The notes below the pieces were generated by a model that searched no databases, had not been told where the DNA came from, and saw nothing but the letters and a program-made list of their open reading frames with translations. From contig NZ_JACIEP010000007.1 of NCBI RefSeq assembly GCF_014196915.1, positions 1 through 64,000 of the forward strand: a DNA stretch of 64,000 nt, read 5' to 3'. The translations under genes were made by a program, and so were the position numbers. The DNA is from Dysgonomonas hofstadii. Lineage in GTDB: Bacteria; Bacteroidota; Bacteroidia; Bacteroidales; Dysgonomonadaceae. Position 1 is the stretch's first letter. Each line of letters starts with the position of its first letter. This document shows positions 8,971 to 18,747 of the stretch, piece by piece.

Positions 8971-9912
8971 ATGAACCGTAAAAAAATCCTTGTCACGGGT
9001 GGTGCCGGCTTTATTGGCTCTCATTTATGTGAAAGATTACTCAATGAAGGTAACGAGGTGTTATGCCTTGATAACTATTTCACAGGATCGAAAGAGAACG
9101 TAGTCCATTTATTAAATAATTCCTATTTCGAACTAATTAGACATGATGTTGTGCATCCGTTCCATGTAGATGTAGACGAAATCTATAATCTTGCCTGTCC
9201 GGCATCTCCTGTACATTATCAGTACAATGCTATCAAGACAATAAAGACCTCGGTGATGGGGGCTATAAATATGCTTGGGCTGGCCAAGAGGGTGAAAGCT
9301 ACAATATTGCAGGCTTCTACCAGCGAAGTGTATGGAGATCCTCATATGCATCCGCAACCCGAGTCGTATTGGGGAAATGTAAATCCGATAGGTATCCGTT
9401 CGTGCTATGATGAAGGAAAACGTTGTGCCGAAACATTATTTATGGATTATCATCGTCAAAATGGTGTAAAAATAAAGATCGTGCGTATTTTCAATACCTA
9501 TGGTCCACGGATGAATCCTGAAGACGGACGTGTAGTCTCCAATTTTATTGTCCAGGCTCTCAAAGGTGAGGACATAACCATATATGGCGATGGCACACAA
9601 ACCCGCAGCTTTCAGTATGTAGACGATCTGGTAGAGGCTATGATACGGATGATGGCTACAGATGATTCATTCACCGGACCTGTCAATACAGGAAATCCGG
9701 GAGAATTTACTATGATCGAACTGGCTAACCTTGTGCTGGAACTGACAGGATCTAAATCGAAACTTATATTCATGCCATTACCCAGCGATGATCCAAGACA
9801 AAGACGTCCCGATATAACGCTTGCCAAAAAAGAATTAGGGTGGGAACCTAAAATTCAGCTTAGGGACGGATTGATGAAAACTATTGAATATTTTGACACG
9901 ATTCTAAAATAA
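8971..9912 (+). CDS. UDP-glucuronate decarboxylase (UDP-xylose synthase)
   Basis: A 313-residue extended short-chain dehydrogenase. The NAD-binding GGAGFIGSH lies at residues 10-18. The stretch [13 protein letters not shown] is diagnostic of UDP-xylose synthase. The catalytic Y146-x3-K150 lies in SCYDEGKR, and TSEVYGDP provides the catalytic Ser/Thr and Glu region. The enzyme converts UDP-glucuronate to UDP-xylose (or the 4-keto-pentose in related enzymes), supplying pentose for surface glycans. A glycosyltransferase gene follows 93 bases later on the same strand, probably in the same transcript. No promoter fully matching the consensus was found in the 213-base gap after mutS. Confidence 0.92.
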   Translation: MNRKKILVTGGAGFIGSHLCERLLNEGNEVLCLDNYFTGSKENVVHLLNNSYFELIRHDVVHPFHVDVDEIYNLACPASPVHYQYNAIKTIKTSVMGAINMLGLAKRVKATILQASTSEVYGDPHMHPQPESYWGNVNPIGIRSCYDEGKRCAETLFMDYHRQNGVKIKIVRIFNTYGPRMNPEDGRVVSNFIVQALKGEDITIYGDGTQTRSFQYVDDLVEAMIRMMATDDSFTGPVNTGNPGEFTMIELANLVLELTGSKSKLIFMPLPSDDPRQRRPDITLAKKELGWEPKIQLRDGLMKTIEYFDTILK

Positions 9913-10005
9913 TAGATTCGGATACTACTGGGATTGCAGAAAGACTATAATAAGGCAGAACAGACATTTTAAGTTAGATTGGGGTAAAAATTTAAAACTA
10001 CAAAT

Positions 10006-10722
10006 ATGAAATTATCTATTGTCATTCCCGCATATAATGAAGCTAGAACAATTCATTTAATTTTAGATAAGGTATTAGAAGTAAATCTGATAGGGGGATT
10101 CGGAAAAGAGATCCTCATTGTAAACGATTGTTCAAAAGATGATACTATAGAAGTAGTACGGGCTTACATCGCAGCACATCCCGAAGCCGACATGAAGCTC
10201 TTCGAGCAACCTGTGAATATGGGTAAAGGAGCTGCTCTCCATCGTGGTATCAAAGAGGCTACAGGTGATTATATTATTATACAGGATGCCGATTTGGAGT
10301 ACGATCCGGAGGAATATAATATTTTATTGAAGCCTGTTGTTACAGGGTTTGCCGATGTTGTGTATGGTTCCCGCTTTATGGGAGGAAACCCTCATCGTAT
10401 ATTGTTCTTCTGGCATTCTATAGGGAACAGGATACTTACATTTGTTTCTAATATGTTTACTAATCTGAATCTTACAGATATGGAAACTTGTTACAAATTA
10501 TTTCGTGCCGATATCATCAAAAGTATATCATTAAAAGAAAGACGTTTTGGCTTTGAGCCGGAAGTAACAGCAAAAGTGTCGAGATATCCTAATGTGAGGA
10601 TATACGAAGTTGGTATTTCATACTATGGTCGCACTTATGAAGAAGGTAAGAAAATCGGTTGGAGGGATGGTGTGCGGGCATTTATATGTATGCTCAAATA
10701 TGGACTGTTCAGAATGAGATAA
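10006..10722 (+). CDS. Family 2 glycosyltransferase, polyprenyl-phosphate type
   Basis: A 238-residue GT2 protein of the dolichyl-phosphate mannose/glucose synthase-like group. It opens with [14 protein letters not shown] and has the nucleotide-binding DCSKDDT and the metal-binding DADLEYDP stretch. The later conserved [11 protein letters not shown] and [12 protein letters not shown] blocks are typical of this group. It has no membrane segments beyond the catalytic domain, so it probably works at the inner membrane face and charges a polyprenyl phosphate carrier. It follows the UDP-xylose synthase gene and converges on the GT4 gene with a four-base gap. The donor sugar cannot be read from sequence. 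Confidence 0.88.
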   Translation: MKLSIVIPAYNEARTIHLILDKVLEVNLIGGFGKEILIVNDCSKDDTIEVVRAYIAAHPEADMKLFEQPVNMGKGAALHRGIKEATGDYIIIQDADLEYDPEEYNILLKPVVTGFADVVYGSRFMGGNPHRILFFWHSIGNRILTFVSNMFTNLNLTDMETCYKLFRADIIKSISLKERRFGFEPEVTAKVSRYPNVRIYEVGISYYGRTYEEGKKIGWRDGVRAFICMLKYGLFRMR

Positions 10723-10726
10723 AGGA

Positions 10727-11854
10727 TCAGGAAGCAACTATTTCAGATAAGAAGGATTCGGTTGACCGGGTGAAATTAGCCCATGACAACCGGATCTTTT
10801 CCTTTTTCAGATTTTGCATGAATAATTCGTGCGAATCCATCGAGAAAAATTCGGTTATCTTACCGGCGATCTCTTGTGCGTCGGGTGTGCTTACAAGCAG
10901 GCCGGTACCAGAATTTTCGACTGTGCAGCCCAATGCTCCTACATTGGTTGCTATCATTGGCAATTCCAGTTGGTAGGCCATAGCTACCACTCCACTCTGT
11001 GTAGCCGACCGGTATGGCAGTACCAGTACATCGGATGCTGAGAACAGGGTAGATACCATGTCGTCGGGAATGTATTGTTCAAACACTTTAATGTTGTCCC
11101 GTAACGGAGATTTATCTATCAGGTTCTGGTATTTTTCGAAACTGCCGTAGCTCTCTCCTGCAATTACCAACTGGTATGAATTGTCCAGATAAGACATCGA
11201 TTCTATAAGAATGTCCAATCCTTTATAGTCTCTTATCAGCCCGAAGAACAACAGGTTTTTCTTGTCTGGGCTTATTCCTAACTTTTGGCAAGCATTTGTT
11301 TTATCCGTACGCTCACCATATTGGTCATATATAGGGTGTGGCTGAAGTAAGATATTGGCATTCTTTTTCAGTAAGAGCAGATCTTTTTGTACGGGTTCAC
11401 TCATTACAATGAAACCATTGCATCTGTTGAAGAAATATTTCGCCAGCGGTTTTTCCAGTAATGTTCTTTCGTGCGATATCGCATTATGCACGAGTGAAAC
11501 TATTTTGATGCGTTTATTCAGTAATAAACAGACAGTTCCAAAAGCGGGCGATAGAAAAGACATCCAATAGGGAATAATCAGGATATCGGGAGCATATTTA
11601 TTTATAAGCTGTGCTGTTTTTATATATGAAAAAGGATTTATGCTGTTTAAAATGCGCTCAGCATCTATTTTAGTCGCAGAATCAGCTTCATCTACATACT
11701 GCGTTTTTCCCGGAAACAAAAAATCAGGATATAATGTTGTAAATGTAAATGCTTTCACCTGATTGTCTTCCGACAATTCTGTATACAAGCGGGCATTCAA
11801 TTGAGCCAGGCCCCCTCTGTAGGGATAAAAAGGTGAAAGTATCGCTATCTTCAT
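10727..11854 (-). CDS. Family 4 glycosyltransferase
   Basis: A 375-residue retaining GT-B enzyme of family GT4. The N-terminal half starts ILSPFYPYRGGLAQLNARLY, a typical acceptor-side Gly-rich loop. The C-terminal half carries LFFGLIRDYKGLDILI and ASDVLVLPYRSATQSGV, containing the donor-binding E/S-x7 type region. The start overlaps the stop of the upstream GT9 gene by four bases, so translation is likely coupled. It probably builds a cell-surface glycan or lipooligosaccharide together with the GT9 partner. The sugar donor is unknown. Confidence 0.88.
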   Translation of the reverse strand: MKIAILSPFYPYRGGLAQLNARLYTELSEDNQVKAFTFTTLYPDFLFPGKTQYVDEADSATKIDAERILNSINPFSYIKTAQLINKYAPDILIIPYWMSFLSPAFGTVCLLLNKRIKIVSLVHNAISHERTLLEKPLAKYFFNRCNGFIVMSEPVQKDLLLLKKNANILLQPHPIYDQYGERTDKTNACQKLGISPDKKNLLFFGLIRDYKGLDILIESMSYLDNSYQLVIAGESYGSFEKYQNLIDKSPLRDNIKVFEQYIPDDMVSTLFSASDVLVLPYRSATQSGVVAMAYQLELPMIATNVGALGCTVENSGTGLLVSTPDAQEIAGKITEFFSMDSHELFMQNLKKEKIRLSWANFTRSTESFLSEIVAS

Positions 11855-12891
11855 GTTTGTTTTTTGTCTAGTACAGCCTCTATTTTAGATACGACCATTT
11901 CCTCGGAAATTCTGTAGAGACAGGCATAATCTCCCCTCTGGCAGGGCAATTCTCCATAAACAGCACAAGGCTTGCAATCGAGATCGTTTATTTGTATAGC
12001 GTTATCAATATCTTGCCCCAATCCGTAAAAGCCTAAAGACGGATGGGTAGCCCCCCATATTGAAACAACAGGAGTTTGTACCAGTGAGGCCAGATGCATA
12101 TTTGCCGAATCCATAGAGAGCATAACGTCGAGATGTGAGATCAATAGTAATTCTCTCGTCAGATTTAGTTTTCCGTCTGGGTTTATTACATTCGGGTATT
12201 TCGAACTCCACACAGATAAGACTTTGTTTTCCTCTTTTCCGGCCCCAAGCAGGAAGATTGTAGTATCTTTTCTTTGTGACAAAATTTCTATTACTTTCTC
12301 CATTTTCTCTAAAGGATATATTTTCCCCTTGTGCTTGGAAAAAGGAGCTATACCTATCCATTTCCCTTTCTTTTCGGTAATTACCGCTTTAAGTTCTGAA
12401 AAATTGAGAGGAGCAAAATCGAATATATTGTTGAATGTCATAGGTGCCTGAAAACCAAGCTTGTCAAAAACATCCTGATAACGTTGTATCGTTGACTTCA
12501 ATGGAGGGGCTAATTTCTTGCTGTTTATCATTTCAGCCTTTTCTTTTCTTCCCTTATCGATGCAGACAACTTTCTTGCCTGTCATCTTCATAGCATACCG
12601 GACTCCTTTCGACCTCAGTACGTCGTGTTCGTCCGCCACATGAGAAAATCCTGAGGCAAAAATCCTTCTCATCACTCTGTAAAATCCACGAAGCCCTCTG
12701 TGCCTGCCTTTCACGTCGAGGGGGATAACGTTTACATTAAAGCCCAGATTTTCGAAAAGTGGGGCAAAAGCCTTCCTTGTCATTACCGAAAATCTATCCT
12801 GCGGATACTTTGCGGCAACAGAAAAAACCACAGGAACCAGCATAGCTACATCTCCGAATGAAGATATCCTTATTACTAATACCTTAGCCAT
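11851..12891 (-). CDS. Family 9 glycosyltransferase (heptosyltransferase-like)
   Basis: A 346-residue GT9 protein resembling ADP-heptose:LPS heptosyltransferases. The N-terminus VLVIRISSFGDVAMLVPV is the conserved opening strand and loop. The C-terminal donor site region includes LLGAGKEE and SMDSANMHLASLVQTPVVSIWGATHP, the family hallmark. It acts at the cytoplasmic face on lipid A core or a related acceptor. Its gene lies 36 bases after DUF4254 and overlaps GT4 downstream. DUF4254 and GT9 genes are often neighbours in Bacteroidetes, which supports a shared role in lipooligosaccharide core assembly. Confidence 0.9.
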   Translation of the reverse strand: MAKVLVIRISSFGDVAMLVPVVFSVAAKYPQDRFSVMTRKAFAPLFENLGFNVNVIPLDVKGRHRGLRGFYRVMRRIFASGFSHVADEHDVLRSKGVRYAMKMTGKKVVCIDKGRKEKAEMINSKKLAPPLKSTIQRYQDVFDKLGFQAPMTFNNIFDFAPLNFSELKAVITEKKGKWIGIAPFSKHKGKIYPLEKMEKVIEILSQRKDTTIFLLGAGKEENKVLSVWSSKYPNVINPDGKLNLTRELLLISHLDVMLSMDSANMHLASLVQTPVVSIWGATHPSLGFYGLGQDIDNAIQINDLDCKPCAVYGELPCQRGDYACLYRISEEMVVSKIEAVLDKKQT

Positions 12892-12927
12892 ATTAATTGA
12901 TCAATTTGTAAGTTTGTATAAGCATTT

Positions 12928-13539
12928 TTACTGTGCTGTTTTCCCATATAAAACCGGGTTAAGTTCCGGGTCATTATACATCTTCATCTGTTTGTATACT
13001 TTCATGTATTTATGTCCTTGCTCAATGTCTGCAAGCAATTCTTCGATTGCTGCAGAGAGGTCTTCGCGCTGGGTAAGAAGGACTTTCAATTTCGTTTCAG
13101 CTTGTTTGCGATGTTCTGCCGACACATTTTCCCGGGTTGCCTCCAGCTTCATATGATATATCTTAAGAGCCAGTATCGACAGACGGTCTATCGCCCAGGC
13201 CGGGCTTTCGGTATTGATGCTGGCATGGATGCCAGGAGTTACATTTTTATATTTTTCAAGAAAATAACTATCTATCAACTCTACGAGGTCTGTCCTGTCC
13301 TGATTCGATTTATCGATGCGACGCTTTATTTTCAGGGCATCCACCGGATTGATGTCCGGATCGCGTATTATATCTTCCAGATGCCATTGTACCGTATCTA
13401 TCCAGTTTTTCAGATATAAATAATATTCGATGGACTTTTCCTCATGAGGATTAATGATCGGAGTATCTACATGGTCTGTTTTATGATAGTCTGATATTAC
13501 TTTATCGAATATAGAGTTGCTTAAATCTGTGAAATTCAT
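12928..13539 (-). CDS. DUF4254 protein
   Basis: A 203-residue, mostly alpha-helical cytoplasmic protein without signal peptide. The stretch VQWHLEDIIRDPDI matches the conserved core of DUF4254 (a His/Glu/Asp helix), and the rest is charged helix. The family has no established biochemical role. It recurs beside heptosyltransferase-like GT9 genes, as here, so an accessory role in surface glycan synthesis is a reasonable inference. It lies 27 bases downstream of comM and 36 bases upstream of GT9, so the transcript could begin at comM or in the short gap. Confidence 0.8.
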   Translation of the reverse strand: MNFTDLSNSIFDKVISDYHKTDHVDTPIINPHEEKSIEYYLYLKNWIDTVQWHLEDIIRDPDINPVDALKIKRRIDKSNQDRTDLVELIDSYFLEKYKNVTPGIHASINTESPAWAIDRLSILALKIYHMKLEATRENVSAEHRKQAETKLKVLLTQREDLSAAIEELLADIEQGHKYMKVYKQMKMYNDPELNPVLYGKTAQ

Positions 13540-13566
13540 AGATTCTATTGTCTTTTAATTTTAATA

Positions 13567-15108
13567 CTATTTACTTGTCCAGGTTTCCCTATCCAAATTT
13601 CGGTAATTAATTGCTTCTGCCAAATGTTTTGGCAATATTTTTTCAGAATTATCTAAATCTGCTATGGTTCGTGACACTTTCAGTATCCGGTCGTATGCCC
13701 TGGCCGACAAATTGAACCTGTCCATGGCTGTCTTTAACAGTTCCAGCCCGGCAGTGTCGGGAGAAGCGTATTTGGCCAGTAACTTAGGTGTCATCTGAGC
13801 GTTACAGTATATTCCATCTTCATCTTTGAAACGGGTATATTGTATCTCACGGGCTCCTATTACCCGTTGCCTTATATTTTTGCTAGGTTCTCCCTGCGCT
13901 TTATCCGATATTTTATCGAAAGGTACAGGTATTATCTCTATATGTATATCTATCCTGTCCAGTAATGGGCCTGATATTTTATTCAGGTATTTCTGTACAG
14001 CTCCGCTAGGGCATACACATTTTTTTTCAGGGTGATTGTAATATCCGCAAGGACATGGATTCATCGAAGAAATCAGCATAAAGCTGGCAGGATATTCTAC
14101 CGAGAATCTTGAACGGGAGATGGCGATTTTTCTGTCTTCCAATGGCTGACGCATTACTTCGAGAACGCTGCGGCTAAATTCAGGAAGTTCGTCCAGAAAT
14201 AGTACTCCGTTATGTGCCAGGCTGATTTCTCCTGGTTGGGGATAAGCGCCTCCGCCTACAAGGGCTACGTCTGATATAGTATGGTGTGGACTCCGGAACG
14301 GGCGCTGAGCCATCAGAGAGGTTTCAGCGCCTATTTTTCCTGCTACACTATGTATTTTTGTCGTTTCCAGAGCTTCGTTCAGGGTAAAAGGAGGCAGTAC
14401 CGAAGGCATACGTTTTGCCATCATGGATTTACCTGCTCCCGGAGGGCCTATCATGATCAGGTTGTGACCTCCGGCTGCTGCGACCTCAAGCGCACGCTTT
14501 ACGTTCTCTTGCCCCTTCACATCGGCAAAATCGAATTCGAAAGTTTCCTGAGCATTATAGAATTCATTCCGGGTGTCTATTATGGTTTTTTCCAGTTCCT
14601 TATTCCCATTGAAAAATTCGACAACATCGCGTATGTTTTCTATACCATGCACGTCGAGCTTGTTGACCACAGCGGCTTCCCGGGCATTTTTTTTTGGCAG
14701 TATTATTCCCTTAAATCCGGCTTCACGTGCCTTTATGGCGATGGGTAGCACTCCTTTTATGGGTAATATACTCCCGTCAAGGGATAATTCTCCCATAATG
14801 AGATAGTCTTCAAGCTTGTCTGATTTCAGATTATCAGCTGCAGCCATTATTCCTATAGCAAGGGGTAGGTCATAGGCTGTCCCTTCTTTACGGATGTCGG
14901 CCGGAGACATATTGATAACAGTTTGTTGACGGGGGAACTTATATCCGTTGAATTGGAGTGCCGATACAATACGTTCGTGGCTTTCCTTCACAGAAGCATC
15001 GGGTAAACCTACAAGCATAAATTTTATACCTTTAGAACAGTTTACCTCAATTGTTATAAGTGTAGCATTTATGCCCTGAACCGCAGCGCCAAAAACTTTT
15101 ACCAGCAT
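13567..15108 (-). CDS. comM: YifB/ComM family Mg-chelatase-like AAA ATPase
   Basis: A 513-residue ComM/YifB protein. An N-terminal Lon-protease-like domain (about 1-170) precedes an AAA+ domain with Walker A GPPGAGKS at about 221-228 and LFLDELPEFSRSVLEVMRQP as Walker B. A C-terminal Mg-chelatase-like domain includes the four-Cys cluster CPCGYYNHPEKKCVC. Homologues are hexameric helicases that drive branch migration during natural transformation. The longest frame starts at a TTG at 15120, but the conserved family N-terminus (MLVKVFGAAVQGINA) starts at the ATG ending at 15108, which I use. A -7 box lies 26 bases upstream. Confidence 0.93.
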   Translation of the reverse strand: MLVKVFGAAVQGINATLITIEVNCSKGIKFMLVGLPDASVKESHERIVSALQFNGYKFPRQQTVINMSPADIRKEGTAYDLPLAIGIMAAADNLKSDKLEDYLIMGELSLDGSILPIKGVLPIAIKAREAGFKGIILPKKNAREAAVVNKLDVHGIENIRDVVEFFNGNKELEKTIIDTRNEFYNAQETFEFDFADVKGQENVKRALEVAAAGGHNLIMIGPPGAGKSMMAKRMPSVLPPFTLNEALETTKIHSVAGKIGAETSLMAQRPFRSPHHTISDVALVGGGAYPQPGEISLAHNGVLFLDELPEFSRSVLEVMRQPLEDRKIAISRSRFSVEYPASFMLISSMNPCPCGYYNHPEKKCVCPSGAVQKYLNKISGPLLDRIDIHIEIIPVPFDKISDKAQGEPSKNIRQRVIGAREIQYTRFKDEDGIYCNAQMTPKLLAKYASPDTAGLELLKTAMDRFNLSARAYDRILKVSRTIADLDNSEKILPKHLAEAINYRNLDRETWTSK

Positions 15109-15133
15109 TAAGCTTTTCAAATAGTGTGAAAGA

Positions 15134-15141
15134 CAAAAGTA
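15134..15141 (-). promoter_or_regulatory. Promoter -7 box of comM
   Basis: The minus strand reads TACTTTTG (TAnnTTTG), just upstream of comM. It also argues against the TTG at 15120, which would lie almost on the start of transcription. Confidence 0.5.
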
Positions 15142-15166
15142 CGAAAAAAGAGGTAAGGTTCAAGGC

Positions 15167-16312
15167 TTATTTCCCTTTTTTATCCGTTTTGGCGATTTCC
15201 TCGTTCAACTTGCCAGGCAAAGCCAGAATGTGAAGATCTCTTTCAAGTATATAACCGGTAGGAGAAATGAGTATATTGTATGGTATCTCACGTACATAAT
15301 ATGAATCAAAAATTCTTGCACTCCACCCACCATTTACCGGCAGAATGTCCCATTTCACCGAGTCAGAGATATTCTTGGAAAGGGGTATTTGTTCGATATC
15401 TTTTACTATGGAAACAAATTCTATATTCTTTTTCTCTTTTTTCAGTTCGTTGTAAACTGCTATTGCATCTTTCTTTTCCTGACGGCACACGTCACAGGTT
15501 GTGGCAACGAACATAAGCAAGACGTATTTGCCTCTGAAATTGCTCAGTTGAACAGCCTTTTCATCCAGATTTTTAATAGAAAAATGCGGTGCATATGAAC
15601 CCACAGCTGACAATTTTACCTTGTCTCTGAAGTCTTTCAGGTCTGCAGTCACCGGAAAATCAATCGCTCTGCCCTTCAACAGGTTCAGACATTCATCCAA
15701 GCGGGAAATCGATGCCTCATCTTTAAAGAACGTATTGAGCAGCATTACGCTTGCTACTTTTTCGGGATTAGCTTTTATATAACTTTCAGCGATATTGGCT
15801 AGTTCAAAGTTTATATTTTTCAATTCTACCACGTAGTCTTTCACCGGAAGGCTATCATTATTGCGAGAAGATTGTTCGGCCTCTCTTAGTATATCGGCAC
15901 GCGATTTTAATAATTCCTTGTTTTTGTTTTTAAAGTCGGTAAGGCTTTCATTTACCTCGCCACCTTTTACTTCTATCAGATCAGGGTAGAGCATATCTCC
16001 TTTCATTTCTACATTCCAGTTTTTATCCACCAGCACGAATGTGTTCTTTGTATTCTGATTGAAGTACAGTGACATTACCGTTAGTGTATCCACTTTTCCT
16101 TTGAAAGAAAATTTACCCTTTTGATTTATTGGAATGGTGTCTATTATCACAGAATCACCCACTTCATGGGACATGAAGAAATAATTGCCGGTTACATTTT
16201 CCAATGTTCCCGATATCTCGAACTCTCCTGTTTTTTTTCCACATGATGATAATATGATGCCGATAAGCAGAGATGCAAGCCCTGTATATATAATTCTCCT
16301 TCCTTTAGTCAT
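15167..16312 (-). CDS. Thioredoxin-like lipoprotein with DUF4369
   Basis: A 381-residue lipoprotein with lipobox LSSC (Cys24). The region at about 28-120 matches DUF4369, a beta-rich domain common before TlpA-like domains in Bacteroidetes. A linker of charged helices follows, then a thioredoxin fold from about residue 235 with the redox pair C273-D-V-C276 in ATTCDVC. It probably acts as a periplasm- or surface-facing thiol-disulfide reductase. CDVC is an unusual active-site dipeptide (TlpA-type enzymes often have CxPC), so its redox role may differ. It has its own promoter box upstream. Confidence 0.88.
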   Translation of the reverse strand: MTKGRRIIYTGLASLLIGIILSSCGKKTGEFEISGTLENVTGNYFFMSHEVGDSVIIDTIPINQKGKFSFKGKVDTLTVMSLYFNQNTKNTFVLVDKNWNVEMKGDMLYPDLIEVKGGEVNESLTDFKNKNKELLKSRADILREAEQSSRNNDSLPVKDYVVELKNINFELANIAESYIKANPEKVASVMLLNTFFKDEASISRLDECLNLLKGRAIDFPVTADLKDFRDKVKLSAVGSYAPHFSIKNLDEKAVQLSNFRGKYVLLMFVATTCDVCRQEKKDAIAVYNELKKEKKNIEFVSIVKDIEQIPLSKNISDSVKWDILPVNGGWSARIFDSYYVREIPYNILISPTGYILERDLHILALPGKLNEEIAKTDKKGK

Positions 16313-16350
16313 TTTCCTTGTGTATTATGTTCTTGTATTCTTATAACGTA

Positions 16351-16358
16351 CAAATATA
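16351..16358 (-). promoter_or_regulatory. Promoter -7 box of the TlpA-like gene
   Basis: The minus strand reads TATATTTG, 38 bases upstream of the ATG. Confidence 0.5.
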
Positions 16359-16489
16359 ATTATTATTTTCTGAACGTTTAAAAAAATAAAATTGTTCTAA
16401 AAAAGATTAATTTAATATTCACTCTTTCGTTTTAATCGGGTGGTTGACCGAATAAAAATCTCATAATGGCTCAGAACCTATAAATTCAT

Positions 16490-16497
16490 TATCTTTG
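16490..16497 (+). promoter_or_regulatory. Promoter -7 box of the DPP-IV-like gene
   Basis: TATCTTTG ends 24 bases before the ATG at 16522. The TTG within it gives an in-frame false start nine codons early. Confidence 0.55.
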
Positions 16498-16521
16498 TTT
16501 ACTCAATACAAAAAACTTGAT

Positions 16522-18678
16522 ATGAAATATTTTGTTTCTGCATTATTAGCCATAAGTATTTTACTCCCTATGAAATCGTTTAGTCAAAATGCACCTCTGA
16601 CACTGGAAGACCTCATTCCCGGAGGGAAAACGTATAACAAGTATCGTGCCGAAATGCCTCGTCAGATGGCGTGGTCGGGAGATAATCTCACTTATGTGAA
16701 AAATGATACAGTGTATATTGCACCCAAAACAGATAAGGAGAAACCGGAAGTATTGTTTACATTAAAAGACATCAATGCAGGACTTAAGGAAGGAAACAGT
16801 CCTCTGAAAAGTCTGAACGGAGTGAGGTTTATTTCTCCACAATCGAATGAATTGATGATTTATTCGATAGATAAAATCTATTTATATGACTATATAAATA
16901 AAAAAGTAACTGCCAATTTCTCTTATTCGAAAGATATGGCTGATATAAAGTTGGCAGAAAAAAGTCGTTTGTTGGCATATACAAAAAAGAATAACCTGTA
17001 TCTGCAGGCTGCTGACGGAAAAGAATATGCTGTGACAAATGAAACCGATGAAGGTATCGTTTGCGGGCAATCGGTTCATCGCAACGAATTCGGGATCAAC
17101 GGGGGAATATTCTGGTCGCCACAGGGGAATCTGCTGGCGTTTTACCGGATGGACGAAACAATGGTAACGGACTATCCGCTGGTGGATGTTTCGGAACGGG
17201 TGGCAAAGCTGAAAAATATAAAATATCCGATGGCCGGAATGAAAAGCCATCATGTCACAGTGGGTATATACAATACTGCTACCCAGCAAACCATTTATCT
17301 GAAAACGGGGACACCCAAAGAAAAATACCTGACGAATGTAGCGTGGAGCCCCGATGAAAAAAATATCTATATTGCCGAAGTAAACCGGGGACAGGACATC
17401 TGTATGCTGAAATGTTATAATGCAGCAACCGGAGAGTTGCAAAATACACTATTTACTGAGACGCATCCAAAATATGTGGAACCACAAACTCCTGTTTTGT
17501 TTTTGAAAAACGATCCCGGGAAGTTTATATGGGAAAGCCGTAAGGATGGGTATAATCATTTATACTTGTATGACACAACAGGGAAAGAACTGAAACAATT
17601 GACAGTGGGTACATGGGATGTTCTTTCGGTCATAGGTTTCGATGAAAAGGGCGAAAACCTATATTTCCTGTCTGCACAAGCAAGCCCGATTGAGAAGCAT
17701 ATTTATATGCTTAATTTGAAAAATGGCAAAAAGATACAGCTCTCGAAAGAGCCGGGAGTACACTCTGTGTTACTGAGCGGTTCGGGCAAATATATATCCG
17801 ATGTGTACACTTCCCGGCACAATGCGGGTAAAGCTGCCATAACCGAAATAAAAAGTAATAAGACATATATTTTCCATATGGCAAAAGATCCTTACAGGAA
17901 TATAACACTGCCTGAAATAACTGTAGGAAGTATAAAAGCGAATGACGGAAAGACCGATCTTTATTACCGTCTGGTGAAACCATCAGATTTTGATGCATCG
18001 AAAAAATATCCGGTGATCGTATATGTGTATGGAGGGCCACATTCGCAAATGGTGAACAACTCTTGGATGGGGCAGGCACGCGGATGGGATATTTATATGG
18101 CACAGAAAGGCTATGTGGTCTTTACCCTTGATAACAGGGGAACAGGTAACCGTGGACTCGATTTTGAGAACATTACACATCGTCAGTTGGGTATAGTGGA
18201 AACTCAAGACCAGATATCAGGGGTTGAATATTTGAAATCACTTTCGTATGTAGATGCTGACCGCATTGGGGTGCACGGCTGGAGCTATGGCGGATTTATG
18301 ACGCTGAACCTGATGCTCCGTCATCCTGAAACATTTAAGGTGGGAGTTGCCGGAGGGCCTGTAACCGACTGGAAATACTATGAGATAATGTATGGAGAAC
18401 GCTACATGGACAGTCCGCAGGAAAATCCGGAAGGATATAAGGAAACCAGCATGATAGAGCGTGCCGGAGATCTGAAGGGAAGATTATTACTTATACACGG
18501 GGATGAAGACCCTACTGTTGTGATGCAGCATAACCTGGAATTTATTGCTTCGGCTATAAAGAAAGGTACACATCCGGATCTTTTCATCTATCCGGGGCAG
18601 GGACACAATATGGTTGGAAGAGACCGTGTGCATCTGCACGAACATATTACCCGCTATTTCGATGATTTTCTGAAATAA
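16522..18678 (+). CDS. Dipeptidyl-peptidase IV family serine peptidase (S9)
   Basis: A 718-residue secreted peptidase with a signal peptide (about 1-22, ending SFSQ). An eight-bladed beta-propeller DPPIV-N domain follows, then a C-terminal alpha/beta hydrolase. The catalytic triad is visible: Ser588 in GWSYGGF, Asp663 in HGDEDPT and His695 in GQGHN. The DPP-IV double-Glu motif region in the propeller is represented by DETMVTDYP. It probably releases N-terminal dipeptides from oligopeptides in the periplasm. The longest frame begins at a TTG inside the -7 box, so I use the ATG at 16522. A strong terminator follows. Confidence 0.92.
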   Translation: MKYFVSALLAISILLPMKSFSQNAPLTLEDLIPGGKTYNKYRAEMPRQMAWSGDNLTYVKNDTVYIAPKTDKEKPEVLFTLKDINAGLKEGNSPLKSLNGVRFISPQSNELMIYSIDKIYLYDYINKKVTANFSYSKDMADIKLAEKSRLLAYTKKNNLYLQAADGKEYAVTNETDEGIVCGQSVHRNEFGINGGIFWSPQGNLLAFYRMDETMVTDYPLVDVSERVAKLKNIKYPMAGMKSHHVTVGIYNTATQQTIYLKTGTPKEKYLTNVAWSPDEKNIYIAEVNRGQDICMLKCYNAATGELQNTLFTETHPKYVEPQTPVLFLKNDPGKFIWESRKDGYNHLYLYDTTGKELKQLTVGTWDVLSVIGFDEKGENLYFLSAQASPIEKHIYMLNLKNGKKIQLSKEPGVHSVLLSGSGKYISDVYTSRHNAGKAAITEIKSNKTYIFHMAKDPYRNITLPEITVGSIKANDGKTDLYYRLVKPSDFDASKKYPVIVYVYGGPHSQMVNNSWMGQARGWDIYMAQKGYVVFTLDNRGTGNRGLDFENITHRQLGIVETQDQISGVEYLKSLSYVDADRIGVHGWSYGGFMTLNLMLRHPETFKVGVAGGPVTDWKYYEIMYGERYMDSPQENPEGYKETSMIERAGDLKGRLLLIHGDEDPTVVMQHNLEFIASAIKKGTHPDLFIYPGQGHNMVGRDRVHLHEHITRYFDDFLK

Positions 18679-18689
18679 AAGCACTAAAA

Positions 18690-18728
18690 AACAGGTTGCT
18701 AATCTGATTAGCAACCTGTTTTTTTATT
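18690..18728 (+). terminator. Bidirectional intrinsic terminator
   Basis: A perfect 14-base-pair stem (18690-18703 with 18707-18720) closes a three-base loop. A T run follows on the right and an A run precedes on the left. It separates the DPP-IV-like gene from the convergent FISUMP gene and can serve both strands. Confidence 0.92.
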
Positions 18729-18747
18729 TTGTCAACCAACGTTATTA

